Below, in pieces: positions 37,679 through 47,855 of a stretch of DNA of 64,000 bases. The notes beneath the pieces are model-generated. The model saw only the letters and a list, made by a program, of their open reading frames with translations. It did not search any database and was not told the origin of the DNA. Location of the stretch: positions 1 to 64,000 of the forward strand of contig CAZLIC010000014.1 in NCBI GenBank assembly GCA_964559535.1. The letters are read 5' to 3'. The stretch comes from CAZLIC01 sp964559535 (GTDB lineage: Bacteria; Pseudomonadota; Alphaproteobacteria; Rhodobacterales; Rhodobacteraceae). The position numbers and the translations under genes are program-made. Every line of letters begins with the position of its first letter. The first letter of the stretch is position 1.

Positions 37679-38218
37679 CTACTTCGGCCCGATCATCATC
37701 ACCATCTGCTTGCCTTCCAGCTTGGGCATCTGCTCGATCTTGCCCGCATCGCCCACGTCGCCCGCCACGCGGTTCAAGAGGTCAAGCCCCAGCTGCTGGT
37801 GCGCCATTTCCCGGCCACGGAAGCGCAGCGTGACCTTCACCTTGTCGCCCTCGGACAGGAATTTCATCACCGAGCGCATCTTCACGTCATAATCGTGGTC
37901 GTCCGTTCCGGGGCGGAACTTGATTTCCTTGATCTCGATGATGTGCTGCTTCTTGCGCGCCTCGGCCTCGCGCTTCTGCGTCTCGTACTTGAACTTGCCA
38001 TAGTCCATGATCTTGCACACCGGCGGAACGGCGGTGGGCGAGATTTCCACAAGGTCGAGACCGGCCTCTTCAGCCAGCATCAAGGCGCGGTTGGGCGAGA
38101 CGACTCCGATGTTCTCGCCATCGGCACCGATGAGGCGGATGTCGCCGCCGCGAATGCGATCATTGACGCGGGGGCCGGTTTCGCGGGTCGGCGGGGCGCT
38201 TTGGGGTCTGCGGGCTAT
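37679..38218 (-). CDS. infC: Translation initiation factor IF-3, apparent AUA start
   Basis: 179 aa if started at 38218, where the codon is ATA with AAGGA eight bases upstream. This gives M-A-R-R-P-Q-S-A-P-P-T-R-E-T-G, the usual amino end in this lineage. An in-frame ATG at 38338 would add 40 residues of unconserved sequence. Both IF-3 domains are clear (NDRIRGGDIRLIGADGENIGVV; EIKFRPGTDDHDYDVK). IF-3 discriminates against non-canonical start codons, so a rare start gives autoregulation, as known for AUU in Escherichia coli. A terminator-like hairpin follows. Divergent from an Ala-rich gene. Confidence 0.95.
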   Translation of the reverse strand: MARRPQSAPPTRETGPRVNDRIRGGDIRLIGADGENIGVVSPNRALMLAEEAGLDLVEISPTAVPPVCKIMDYGKFKYETQKREAEARKKQHIIEIKEIKFRPGTDDHDYDVKMRSVMKFLSEGDKVKVTLRFRGREMAHQQLGLDLLNRVAGDVGDAGKIEQMPKLEGKQMVMMIGPK

Positions 38219-38371
38219 GGTGTTGGTCCTTGGGTTGTGGATGCGGCGCGCAAGATAGCGGCGCAGAGCCGCCGCTTCAACCGCCAAAGGGTCAGAGTGC
38301 TTTTCATTTGCGGGGTTTTCTGGCACATGCCGCGTCATCGCCGCGGTTTGGCGGCAGCAAAGGAGACCATC

Positions 38372-38860
38372 ATGAACAAGACAGTGCTGATCGGCGCCGT
38401 CATTGTGGTTGCGGCGGGCCTGGGTTACTATCAGTTCAGCTACAAGCCGGCGCAGGACGCGGCGGCGGCCGCGATGAAGGCCGCCGACGAAGCGGCGGCG
38501 AAGGCAGCGGAAGAGGCAGCGGCCAAGGCTGCGGCCGATGCGGCTGCGGCCGAGGAAGCGGCCAAGAAGGCCGCCGAGGAAGCGGCGGCGGCGGCAGCCG
38601 GCGCTGCACAGGCCACCACCGAAGCCGCGGGTGCCGCGGTTGAAGCGGCCACCGGCGCCGTGACCGATGCGGCGGCGGCCTTCCAGGGTCTGCTCGACCC
38701 GGCGGCCTTCGACGCCGACAAGATGATCGCGGCCATCGACGGTTCTGCGCTGGAACAGGGCGTGAAGGACACGCTGAAGGCGGCTGTCACCGCGGCCAAG
38801 GCGAACCCGTCGCTGGTGCAGGGCGCGATTGACCAGGTGAAGGCGGCGATGGGCCTCTGA
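38372..38860 (+). CDS. Alanine-rich membrane-anchored helical protein
   Basis: 162 aa with AAAGGAGA before the ATG. One hydrophobic segment at residues 4-20 (TVLIGAVIVVAAGLGYYQF) acts as a signal anchor. Residues 28-90 are an Ala/Lys/Glu helix with repeated AAAKAAEEA units, apolipoprotein or coiled-coil-like. The C-terminal 60 residues form a second, less repetitive helical region (DPAAFDADKMIAAIDGSALEQGVKDTLKAAV). It would be anchored in the inner membrane with the helix in the periplasm. No family recognised; divergent from infC. A strong terminator follows. Confidence 0.78.
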   Translation: MNKTVLIGAVIVVAAGLGYYQFSYKPAQDAAAAAMKAADEAAAKAAEEAAAKAAADAAAAEEAAKKAAEEAAAAAAGAAQATTEAAGAAVEAATGAVTDAAAAFQGLLDPAAFDADKMIAAIDGSALEQGVKDTLKAAVTAAKANPSLVQGAIDQVKAAMGL

Positions 38861-38882
38861 GTCCTTCAGTCCTTTCGGGATG

Positions 38883-38918
38883 CGCCGCGGACCCCGGGGG
38901 TTCCGCGGCGTTTTTCTT
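38883..38918 (+). terminator. Strong intrinsic terminator
   Basis: CGCCGCGGA (38883-38891) pairs with TCCGCGGCG (38902-38910), a perfect 9-bp stem with a GC loop, followed by TTTTTCTTT. It is 22 bases beyond the stop of the alanine-rich gene, and on the other strand it adjoins the end of the 104-aa exported protein gene. Confidence 0.85.
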
Positions 38919-39232
38919 TATGGCGTGGCGGTCAGTCGGCGGTTCGTGCACAGGTCGGTCTGGGCCGAGGCTTCGGTGCCGTCGGCAAACTCGACCCACA
39001 GGGACACCCGCCCGCATGTCACAAGCCGGGTGTCCAGCGCAACGGTCGTACCGGCGGCGATGTGGTCGTGATCGGCCATCAGGACGTTATCGATGACCTT
39101 GCCTGCGTCGCTTACAGGGAACAGCGCCACCTGCCGGATCATCTGGCCCGACCTGTTCTCCAGCATCAGCACGATGGGGTCATCGGCCAGGGCCGGACCC
39201 GCCAGCAGGGCGGTCAGCAGCAGCCCGCGCAT
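38918..39232 (-). CDS. Small exported protein, unknown (104 aa)
   Basis: Start at 39232, whose first base is shared with the stop region of the ferredoxin reductase gene. The amino end MRGLLLTALLAGPALADDP is a clean Sec signal peptide, giving an 88-residue periplasmic protein. It contains two cysteines (VTCGRVSL and TDLCTNRR) that could form a disulfide. No family recognised. The overlap with fpr suggests co-transcription with the sulfur cluster, but no functional link is evident. Confidence 0.7.
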   Translation of the reverse strand: MRGLLLTALLAGPALADDPIVLMLENRSGQMIRQVALFPVSDAGKVIDNVLMADHDHIAAGTTVALDTRLVTCGRVSLWVEFADGTEASAQTDLCTNRRLTATP

Positions 39233-40074
39233 CAGATCCCTTCGCCCACGAAGGCCTTTTCCACCACGAATTCGCGCGGCTCGGAATTCGCCCCTTCGCG
39301 CAGGCCGAAGCCTTCGAGGATGGCCTTGACGTCGATGTTGAAGGCCAGCGAGCCGCAGACCATGGCGCGGTCGGTCGCCGGGTCCATCGGCGGCAGGCCG
39401 AGGTCGGTGAAGACCTTGCCGGACGAGAGGTTGTCGGTGACGCGGCCCATGTGCGGGAAGGGTTCGCGGGTGGTGGTGGGGTAGTAGACCAGCTTTCCGC
39501 TGGCCAGTTCGCCCACCAGTTCGTCGGCCTTCAGCGTTTCCACAAGCTGGCGGCCGTATTCCAGCTCGGCCACCTCGCGGCAGGTGTGCATCATGATGAC
39601 CTGATCGAACTTTTCGTACACCTCGGGGTCGCGCATCAGGCTGGCGAAGGGGGCAATGCCGGTGCCGGTGGCGAGGAACCACAGCCGCTTGCCGGGCAAG
39701 AGCGCATCCACCACCAGCGTGCCCACGGGTTTGGGGCGCAGGATGATCTCGTCACCCGGCTGGATGTGTTGCAGTCTTGATGTGAGCGGGCCGTCGGGGA
39801 CCTTGATGGAATAGAACTCCAGCTCTTCGTCCCAGGACGGCGAGGCGATGGAATAGGCGCGCAAGAGCGGCTTGCCGCGGTCGTCCATCAGCCCGATCAT
39901 CACGAATTCGCCGGAACGAAAGCGCAGCGATTTCGGCCGCGTGACGCGGAATGAAAACAGCCGGTCCGTCCAGTGGGTGACCTGCGTCACCGTCTGGGCG
40001 TCGGGAAGGTGGGCCTTGAGAGGGGCCACGGGGGCAGCGTCACTGGGCATTTGGGCCACGGTCATGGAGTGCAT
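39232..40074 (-). CDS. fpr: Ferredoxin-NADP(+) reductase
   Basis: 280 aa; the ATG at 40074 has AGGA five bases upstream, better than the ATG at 40065. FAD-binding RAYSIASPSW, the NADP-binding GTGIAPFASLMRDP and the C-terminal FVVEKAFVGEG end are those of bacterial plant-type/Fpr reductases. It exchanges electrons between NADPH and ferredoxin or flavodoxin. It lies 39 bases downstream of the DUF934-cysH-cysI genes, and no cysJ flavoprotein is present, so it probably supplies electrons to the sulfite reductase. Confidence 0.93.
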   Translation of the reverse strand: MHSMTVAQMPSDAAPVAPLKAHLPDAQTVTQVTHWTDRLFSFRVTRPKSLRFRSGEFVMIGLMDDRGKPLLRAYSIASPSWDEELEFYSIKVPDGPLTSRLQHIQPGDEIILRPKPVGTLVVDALLPGKRLWFLATGTGIAPFASLMRDPEVYEKFDQVIMMHTCREVAELEYGRQLVETLKADELVGELASGKLVYYPTTTREPFPHMGRVTDNLSSGKVFTDLGLPPMDPATDRAMVCGSLAFNIDVKAILEGFGLREGANSEPREFVVEKAFVGEGI

Positions 40075-40113
40075 CCCGGTCCTAGCCCGGTCCTTCGCAA
40101 GGGAAAAGGGGGC

Positions 40114-40521
40114 TCAGGCGCGCAGGCGGGCCTGATAGTGATGCGCCTGCCAGTCGGCGCGGAACTGCCACTGGTCAAAAGGCTGGCGCGCGGCCAGGTC
40201 ATCGGGGATTTCCGCCTCGGTGAACCCGGTGCGCCGCAGCATGGCCCACTGGTCGGCGATCACCGGTCCATGGGCGCGCAGGCGGCCGGTATAGCCAAGC
40301 CCGCGCAGGCGGCGGGCAATGGTGAAGGCGCGGCCGTCGTTGAAGGCGGGGAAGGCGACGCGGATCAGGGTCAGCGCGCCCAGATGCGGCGCCAGCGCGG
40401 CCGGGTCGTCGGTGTTCGACAGCTCCACGGCGCCCTTGTGTGCGGCGATATCGGCCAGCGGCACGAAACCTGCCGTCCAGTCCTCGGGCGCGAAGCCCGC
40501 TTCGGTGACGATCACGCTCAT
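40114..40521 (-). CDS. DUF934 family protein of sulfate assimilation
   Basis: 135 aa. Start ATG at 40521 overlaps the cysH stop (ATGA). DUF934 is recognised by VELSNTDDPAALAPHLGALTLIRVAFPAFNDGRAFTIARRLRGLGYTGRLRAHGPVIADQW, in particular the F-x-D-G-R-x-x-T/S-x-A-x-x-L-R block. The family occurs almost only beside cysI/cysH, so it serves in assimilatory sulfate reduction, with the molecular role unknown. Cytoplasmic. Confidence 0.9.
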   Translation of the reverse strand: MSVIVTEAGFAPEDWTAGFVPLADIAAHKGAVELSNTDDPAALAPHLGALTLIRVAFPAFNDGRAFTIARRLRGLGYTGRLRAHGPVIADQWAMLRRTGFTEAEIPDDLAARQPFDQWQFRADWQAHHYQARLRA

Positions 40522-41262
40522 GCCGCGTTCTCCTGCGGAACCGGACCCCGGACCGCCTTGCCGTTGATGAAGTGGATGCCGCATTCCACCTTGGCCGTGC
40601 CGCGCCAGCGGCCGGCGCGGGGGTCTTCGCCTGCCGCTACGGGCGTGGTGCAGGGGGCGCAGCCGATGGAGGGGTAGCCGCGCGCCACCAGCGGGTGCCG
40701 GGGCAGGCGGTTTTCCACCATGTATTCGGCGATGTCCTCGCGCCCCCAATGGGCCAGCGGGTTGACCTTGATGCGCGTGTCGCCCTCGGCCTCGAAGAAA
40801 TCGACCGCCTGCCGTCCGCCGCCCTGGAACCGCTTGCGCCCGGTGATCCAGCCGTCGAATTCCTTCAGCGCGCGCTCCAGCGGTTCCACCTTTCGCACGT
40901 TGCAGCAGGCATCGGTATTGAACTGGTGCAGCGTGCCGTCGGGGTCCTCGAAGGCGACGCGGGGCTGGGCGGCGCGGATCGTGCGGATGTCGCAGAGGTG
41001 CAGCTTCTCGGCCACCTCGCGCTGGTAGTCCAGCGTTTCGGGGAAGAGCATCCGTGTATCGATGAACAGCACCGGGGTTTCCGGGGCGATCACCGAGACG
41101 AGGTGCAACAGCACCACGGATTCCGCGCCGAAGGACGACACGAGGGCGACCTTGCCCAGATCGTCGTCCTTCAGAGCGTGTTCCAGCACGGTCGTGGCGG
41201 AATGGTGCTTGTAGCGGGCGTTCAGTGCCGCCACCCGTTCCGCCACCGGGCCGGTATGCAGG

Positions 41263-41273
<11 letters not shown>
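40518..41273 (-). CDS. cysH: Phosphoadenylyl/adenylyl-sulfate reductase
   Basis: 251 aa from the ATG at 41273, overlapping the end of cysI by 11 bases. The P-loop-like SSFGAESVV, the cysteine pairs DACCNVRK and GCAPCTTP that hold a [4Fe-4S] cluster, and the catalytic KVECGIHF are all present. The cluster cysteines indicate an APS-type (assimilatory adenylyl-sulfate) reductase, possibly also using PAPS. It makes sulfite using thioredoxin. Operon with cysI upstream and DUF934 downstream. Confidence 0.95.
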
Positions 41274-42922
<1,649 letters not shown>

Positions 42923-42930
<8 letters not shown>

Positions 42931-43231
42931 GGGGGAAATCTGCCTGCTTGCCGTGCGCATAGTTCGATGGGCCGCGGGTGCGGAACGCCTCGCGGAAGTG
43001 GGTGGGTTCGGGGCCCCTGGGGCCGGCCTTCGCGTCGGCCAGATAGGCGCCGACGACGACCAGCTTCTGCGCCGCAGCATGCAGCAACCGCATCTGGGCG
43101 TGCGCCTCGTCCTCGATCAGTTCGGCCTCGTGGTGGTGGCGCGACCACTGGTCGTCGGCCGTCAGATACACCACGTCGCCCAGACGCAGGTCGTTCGCCG
43201 TGACCACCTTGGGGGAAAACCGCCCTTTCAT
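42923..43231 (-). CDS. DUF2849 family protein
   Basis: 102 aa from the ATG at 43231, which has AGGAG six bases upstream; ATGs at 43234 and 43249 are also in frame. The pattern KVVTANDLRLGDVVYLTADDQW, then LIEDEAHAQMRLLHAA and KLVVVGAYLADA matches DUF2849, a short family almost always in front of cysI. A regulatory or accessory role in sulfite reduction is inferred. It heads the operon, and its end overlaps the cysI start. Confidence 0.85.
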
Positions 43232-43372
43232 CATCGACTCCTGCCGCATGGTTACCTTGGCAATATAGGACAAAGTTCCGGTTTCCGGCCATGGGGGGTT
43301 GCAGATAAGGACGATTGTTCTCAGAGTAACAGGTCAGCGGGCGGGTTTTCCGCGGAACGGGGGGGGAAGCGA

Positions 43373-43834
43373 ATGGCAGTCCGGCTGGATGAGCTTGACC
43401 GGAAAATCCTTGCCGAGATGCAGGCTGACGCGGCGCAGTCGCTGGACGAGATCGCGCGGAAGGTGGGGTCATCGAAGACACCGGTGTGGAACCGCATCCG
43501 CAAGCTGCGCGAAGCCGGGGTGATCGTGCGAGAAACCGCGATCCTTGACCCCGACGCGCTGGGGCTGGAGGCGTGTTTCTTTGTGCTGATCCGCACCTCC
43601 GAGCATGAGGCGGAATGGCAGCGAAAGTTTCTGGATGTGCTGCGCCGCCGCCCCGAGGTGCTGGAGGCGCACCGGCTGGCGGGCGACATCGACTATATCC
43701 TGAAGGTGCGGGTGAAGAACGCGCGGGCCTATGACACCTTCTACCAGGCGCTGATCGCGGAAGTGCGGATCTACAACGTGACGGCGCTGCTGAGCATGGA
43801 AGAGATCAAGTCGGTGACGGCGCTGCCGTTGTAG
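43373..43834 (+). CDS. Lrp/AsnC family transcriptional regulator
   Basis: 153 aa; helix-turn-helix at residues 5-55 (LDELDRKILAEMQADAAQSLDEIARKVGSSKTPVWNRIRKLREAGVI) and a C-terminal RAM effector domain (HRLAGDIDYILKVRVKNARAYDTFYQALI). Divergent from the DUF2849-cysI-cysH operon across 141 bases, so it is probably the regulator of that operon, perhaps responding to cysteine or another amino acid. The gap contains the imperfect inverted repeat TTGTTCTCAGAGTAACA (43315-43331 region), a possible binding site. Confidence 0.92.
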   Translation: MAVRLDELDRKILAEMQADAAQSLDEIARKVGSSKTPVWNRIRKLREAGVIVRETAILDPDALGLEACFFVLIRTSEHEAEWQRKFLDVLRRRPEVLEAHRLAGDIDYILKVRVKNARAYDTFYQALIAEVRIYNVTALLSMEEIKSVTALPL

Positions 43835-43891
43835 GTGCGTGCACGGCCATGGCGTTGGCGGAGGGTGCGGGAGCGGGGGCCGGCCCCTGCA

Positions 43892-43916
43892 CCCCGGGGT
43901 ACTTGGGCAAGGTGAG
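43892..43916 (+). repeat. GC-rich intergenic repeat element, short copy C
   Basis: CCCCGGGGTACTTGGGCAAG and GTGAG repeat the right half of the 46-base elements at 19733 and 47516, with one base changed. A preceding GC-rich hairpin region (43871-43890) replaces the left half. It touches the P450 stop at 43918. Confidence 0.6.
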
Positions 43917-43917
43917 A

Positions 43918-45096
43918 TCAGGCAGAAAGAACCAGCGCCTTCAGGCCATGGAAGTGGTAGACATCGGCATAGGCGGGTGGTGCGGCCAGGCGCAGGCGGG
44001 GCATGCGCTGGAACAGGATCGGCAGGGCGATCTGCAGTTCCAGGCGGGCGAGCGGTGCGCCGACGCAGAAGTGCAGGCCCGCGCCGAAGGAGGTGTTGGC
44101 GATGACGGGGCGGGTGGGGTCGAAGCTTGCCGGGCTTTCCCAGAGGGCGGGGTCGCGGTTGGCGCCGCCCAAGAGCAGGGCGACGTCGGTTCCCTGCGGG
44201 ATCGTGTGCCCCGCCACAGTCACGTCCTGGTAGGCGTGGCGGGTGAAGATGTGCAAGGGCGGGTCGTAGCGCAGGATTTCCTCGACCGTGCCTTCGATTC
44301 GGTCCGGCGCCAGCAGAGCCGGGGGCGTGGCATGGTCCAGAAGCGCCTTCACCCCGTTGCCCAGCGTGTGCACCGTGGCCTCGTGCCCGGCATTCAGCAG
44401 AAGGATGCAGGTGGTGATGAGTTCGTCATGCGTCAGGCGTTCCCCATCCTGTTCGGCGGCGATCAGGTGGGTGATCAGGTCATCGGCCGGCCGGGCGCGC
44501 CGTTCGGTGACGTAGCCGCGCAGGAAATCGGAGAAGGCCGCGGCGGATGCGGCGGCGCGGTCTTCCATCGCGCGGGTGCGGCCGGCCTGGTACATGCCGA
44601 CCATCGCGTTCGACCATTGCAGCAGTTGCGGCGCCATCTCCTCGTGCACGCCCAGCAGGCGGGCGATGATGATGACGGGCAGTTTCTGCGCGAAGGTGGG
44701 CAGCAGGTCGAAATCGCCGGATGGCAGGGCGTCGATGAGGTCGTGGCAGAGCGCGGCGATTTCGGGGGCCAGCGCGGTGATGCGGCGCGAGGTGAAGGCG
44801 CGCAGGACAAGGCCGCGCAGGCGGGTATGGCGGGGCGGTTCCAGCTCCAGCATGGAATGCGCCTCGACCGCGTAGAAGGGGGCGAGGTGCGGGGGGACCG
44901 GGGCGCGTTTCTCGGGCGGAATCTCGCGGCCCAGCCGCCTGTCGCGCAGGATGGCGCCCACGGCGGCGGCGCTGGCGGTGGCGGTGAAACCATAGTCCTG
45001 CCAGTGGAAGAACGGCGCTTCGCGGGCGCGGTCATAGAACGGGTAGGGGTTCTGCACGAAGGCGGGGTCGGTCGGGCTTTGCTGCAGGCGGATCAT
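43918..45096 (-). CDS. Cytochrome P450
   Basis: 392 aa. The heme-cysteine loop FGAGLHFCVGAPLARLEL, the I-helix LLNAGHEATVHT (acid-alcohol pair in AGxEAT) and the ExxR motif (EEILR) are intact, and the size suits bacterial soluble P450s. It would hydroxylate an unknown substrate using ferredoxin-type redox partners, none of which is adjacent. Its start overlaps the EamA transporter stop (ATGA), so it may process or be linked to the exported or imported compound. Confidence 0.95.
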   Translation of the reverse strand: MIRLQQSPTDPAFVQNPYPFYDRAREAPFFHWQDYGFTATASAAAVGAILRDRRLGREIPPEKRAPVPPHLAPFYAVEAHSMLELEPPRHTRLRGLVLRAFTSRRITALAPEIAALCHDLIDALPSGDFDLLPTFAQKLPVIIIARLLGVHEEMAPQLLQWSNAMVGMYQAGRTRAMEDRAAASAAAFSDFLRGYVTERRARPADDLITHLIAAEQDGERLTHDELITTCILLLNAGHEATVHTLGNGVKALLDHATPPALLAPDRIEGTVEEILRYDPPLHIFTRHAYQDVTVAGHTIPQGTDVALLLGGANRDPALWESPASFDPTRPVIANTSFGAGLHFCVGAPLARLELQIALPILFQRMPRLRLAAPPAYADVYHFHGLKALVLSA

Positions 45097-46004
45097 TTGC
45101 GCGTCCCGAACATGCCCTGTGCCACCATCACCCCCAATGCCACGATCGCTGCGCCCAGCGTGCGCTGCCAGTCCCACAGGCCGCCGCCCAGAACCACGAA
45201 CAGCATCACGTAGAACGAGGCCGCGTTCATGTGCAGGCTGGCGATGCCGATGCCCAGATGGCGGATGGCGGCGATCCAGAGGAGCTGGCTGACGGCCAGC
45301 GAGCCGATACCGAAGGCAACCAGCGCCCAGACCTGCGGCCAGCCGAAGGCCGCCCAGTCTGGACCGGGGGCGCCGGACAGCACGCCCAGCCCCCCGGCAG
45401 CGCAGCACACGAGGCCGCCGGTGGTGACGGTGATGGCGGTGCGGCCGAGTGCTGTCATGCCCGGCAGGGCGGTGACCGTGGCGCGCGACCCCCAAGTGAA
45501 GCACAGCGTGGCGCCGAAGGCGACAAGGGCGCCGAAGCCCAGCGACAGGCTGCCCCCGGTCCAGCCCAGCGCCACAAGCCCACCCACCACGCTGAGCGCA
45601 AGCCCCGCGACCAGGGTGGTGGTTACCTTGCGGCCGTCGAGCAGGCATTCCAGTGCAATGCCGACAACGGGCATGGTGGCCGAGATGATGGCCACCGTCA
45701 CCGCATCGGTGATCGACTGCGCGTAGATGAGCAACAGGGCGCCGATGCCGAGGCAGACGCCACCCACCACCATTGCGCGGCCCCAGGGCGCGTCGCGCAC
45801 CGGCGCCCAGCCTTCGACGGCAAGCCAGATGGGCAGGATGAACAGCGCCGCAAGCCCGCCGCGCAGGGCCGCAAGCGCAAGTGGGGGCACGTGCGGCGTC
45901 AGCAGGTCTCCCGAGGCCAGACCCAAGGCCCAGACCATCATCGAGGCGACGCAGAGCAGGTTCGCGAAAACCGGGCGGCTGGCGGTTGCGGAAAGCGCGG
46001 TCAT
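45093..46004 (-). CDS. EamA/DMT superfamily transporter
   Basis: 303 aa from the ATG at 46004 (a GTG at 46019 is also in frame, with no better Shine-Dalgarno). Ten hydrophobic segments in two repeats (beginning NLLCVASMMVWALGLASGDLL) fit the EamA metabolite exporter family. No substrate can be read. It is upstream of, and overlaps, the P450 gene by four bases. The preceding gene on this strand is tpiA, 62 bases away. Confidence 0.9.
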   Translation of the reverse strand: MTALSATASRPVFANLLCVASMMVWALGLASGDLLTPHVPPLALAALRGGLAALFILPIWLAVEGWAPVRDAPWGRAMVVGGVCLGIGALLLIYAQSITDAVTVAIISATMPVVGIALECLLDGRKVTTTLVAGLALSVVGGLVALGWTGGSLSLGFGALVAFGATLCFTWGSRATVTALPGMTALGRTAITVTTGGLVCCAAGGLGVLSGAPGPDWAAFGWPQVWALVAFGIGSLAVSQLLWIAAIRHLGIGIASLHMNAASFYVMLFVVLGGGLWDWQRTLGAAIVALGVMVAQGMFGTRK

Positions 46005-46066
46005 GCGGCCATCAGGCACGCCGGGACGATGGCGTGCATGCCCGGCGCCGACATCGGGTGGCGGGT

Positions 46067-46810
46067 TCAGGCGGCCGAGAGCGCGGCCACGATGCGGGCG
46101 AACTCGGCGGCCTTCAGGCTGGCGCCCCCGACCAGCGCGCCGTCGACATTCGGCACGGCAAAGATCTCGGCCGCGTTCGACCCCTTGACCGAACCGCCGT
46201 ACAGCAGCCGCACCCCGTTGCCCGCCGCGCCGAAGCGGTCAACCAGCCGGGCGCGCAGGAAGGCGTGCACCTCGGCAATCTCGGCGGTGGTGGGGGTCAG
46301 ACCGGTGCCGATGGCCCAGACCGGTTCATAAGCCATCACCAGCGCGGCGGTGTTGCCGCCTGCGGGCAGCGAGCCGTCAAGCTGTGTGCCGACAACGGCA
46401 AGGGTCTGCCCGGCCTGCCGTTCAGCCAGTGTCTCGCCCAGGCAGACGATGGCAACCAGGCCCGCGGCGATGGCCGCCGTGGCCTTGGCTTGCACCATGG
46501 CATCCGTCTCGCGGTGGTCGGTGCGGCGTTCGCTGTGGCCGACGATCACATGCGTGGCGCCTGCGTCCTTCAACTGGGCTGCCGAGGTGTCGCCGGTATG
46601 GGCGCCTGCGGGTTTCGCATGGCAGTCCTGACCGCCCACCATCAGCGCCGATCCGGCCGCCACCTGCGCCATCCGGTGCACCAGCGTGGCGGGGGGGCAA
46701 AGCAGCATCTCGCAGCCGGGGGCAGGGTGCGCGGCGATCAGCGCCGTCGCTTCGGCCAGGTCCTCGGCGGTGCCGTTCATCTTCCAGTTGCCAGCGGCGA
46801 GTCTCTTCAT
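46067..46810 (-). CDS. tpiA: Triosephosphate isomerase
   Basis: 247 aa from the ATG at 46810 (GGGAGG upstream; the start at 46837 adds 9 residues). Motifs: AGNWKMNG with the catalytic lysine, VIVGHSERR with histidine, AYEPVWAIGTG with the catalytic glutamate, and LLYGGSVKGSNAAEI phosphate loop. It interconverts dihydroxyacetone phosphate and glyceraldehyde 3-phosphate in the cytoplasm. Divergent from a DUF4202 gene. Confidence 0.97.
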   Translation of the reverse strand: MKRLAAGNWKMNGTAEDLAEATALIAAHPAPGCEMLLCPPATLVHRMAQVAAGSALMVGGQDCHAKPAGAHTGDTSAAQLKDAGATHVIVGHSERRTDHRETDAMVQAKATAAIAAGLVAIVCLGETLAERQAGQTLAVVGTQLDGSLPAGGNTAALVMAYEPVWAIGTGLTPTTAEIAEVHAFLRARLVDRFGAAGNGVRLLYGGSVKGSNAAEIFAVPNVDGALVGGASLKAAEFARIVAALSAA

Positions 46811-46923
46811 GGCGGCCTCCCTCGTTGGCGCTTGCATAAGGCGTTGCCGGGCGTGGCGCCAGATCGGACCTGCACGTCGGGGGTGTCTTGACCGGCAGGG
46901 CTGCGGCGGTGCAGCCTGACCGC

Positions 46924-47490
46924 ATGCCTGACCTGACCCGCGCCCTTGCCCTGATCGACGACGCCAATGCTGCCGACCCCTCCGCGCCCGAAGGGGTGCC
47001 TGCAGCCCTGCTGTATGGGCAGCGGATGAGCGAGGAACTGGCGCGTCAGGTGCCTGTCGCGGGCGATGTGCTGCAGGTGGCGGCGCGGGGCCAGCACATC
47101 GAGCGCTGGATGTTGCCGCGTGCGGCCTACCCTGAAGGAAAGGCAGGCTATCTGGAGTGGCGGCGCGAGCAGGCGCGGCGGCACGGTGCGCGGCTGGGCG
47201 GAATCCTGGCGGCGGCGGGCTATCCCGAGGCCGATCAGGCGCGGGTAGGTGTTCTGGTGCGCAAGGAGGGGCTGAAGCGTGACCCCGAGGTGCAGGCGCT
47301 GGAGGATGTGATCTGCTTCGTGTTCATGCGCCACTACCTGGCGGCCTTCGCGGCAGGTCGTGACCGGGCCGAGGTGGTGGACATCGTGGCCAAGACGGCG
47401 CGCAAGATGTCGGCTGCGGCGCGGGAACGGGCGCTCAGCGCCTTCGCGCTGCCCGCCGATCTGGCGGCGGCCCTGCGGGCAGCTGGGTAG
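46924..47490 (+). CDS. DUF4202 family protein
   Basis: 188 aa from the ATG at 46924. DUF4202 features are visible: ALALIDDANAADP at the start, RGQHIERWMLPRAAYPEGKAGYLEWR with a histidine/arginine-rich centre, VRKEGLKRDPEVQALEDVICFVFMRHYL, and AKTARKMSAAAR. The pattern of conserved His, Glu and Asp recalls HD-type phosphohydrolases, but activity is not known. It stands alone: divergent from tpiA, and 365 bases before the DUF3422 gene. Confidence 0.82.
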   Translation: MPDLTRALALIDDANAADPSAPEGVPAALLYGQRMSEELARQVPVAGDVLQVAARGQHIERWMLPRAAYPEGKAGYLEWRREQARRHGARLGGILAAAGYPEADQARVGVLVRKEGLKRDPEVQALEDVICFVFMRHYLAAFAAGRDRAEVVDIVAKTARKMSAAARERALSAFALPADLAAALRAAG

Positions 47491-47855
47491 CGGCCCGGCT
47501 GCCAGAATCCGCGTTCTCATCTTTGCCCAAGTACCCCGGGGTCCGGGGCAGCGCCCCGGGGTTGTGCCCGGACGGTGGCCACGGTCGCCCGGGCCGAACG
47601 CGGGGGTCCGGGGGGCCTGCACCCCGGCCGGGCCGCGCCGCAGGCCTGCAAGGCGGCGCAGCCGCCGCGCAGGCCGAGGGCGGGGTCTTTCGTTTTGGCC
47701 CCTGGTGCGGCGGCCGCGCCCGCTTCGCGGGCACAAGGTGCGTGCGGCGGGCAACACTTTGCGCGCATACCCCGGCACACCGCCCGCGCGCTGGCCCTTC
47801 CGTCCCGCGCGCCCTAGCTGTGCTGCAGACCCGCCTGTCGCCTGTGGACCCTTCC
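47491..47855. other. 365-base intergenic region, GC-rich, with repeat element
   Basis: No gene is supported here. It holds the 46-base repeat copy B (47516-47561). The rest is extremely GC-rich with a dense set of short palindromes (for example around 47627-47680) and a less GC-rich stretch near 47750-47765. Open frames across it lack Shine-Dalgarno sequences and recognisable products. It lies between two same-strand genes, so a promoter for the DUF3422 gene should be in its right part, but I cannot point to one. Confidence 0.5.
47516..47561 (-). repeat. GC-rich intergenic repeat element, copy B
   Basis: Exact 46-base inverse copy of the element at 19733-19778: on the minus strand, a GC palindrome followed by TACTTGGGCAAAGATGAG. 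It lies 25 bases after the DUF4202 stop. Confidence 0.8.
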
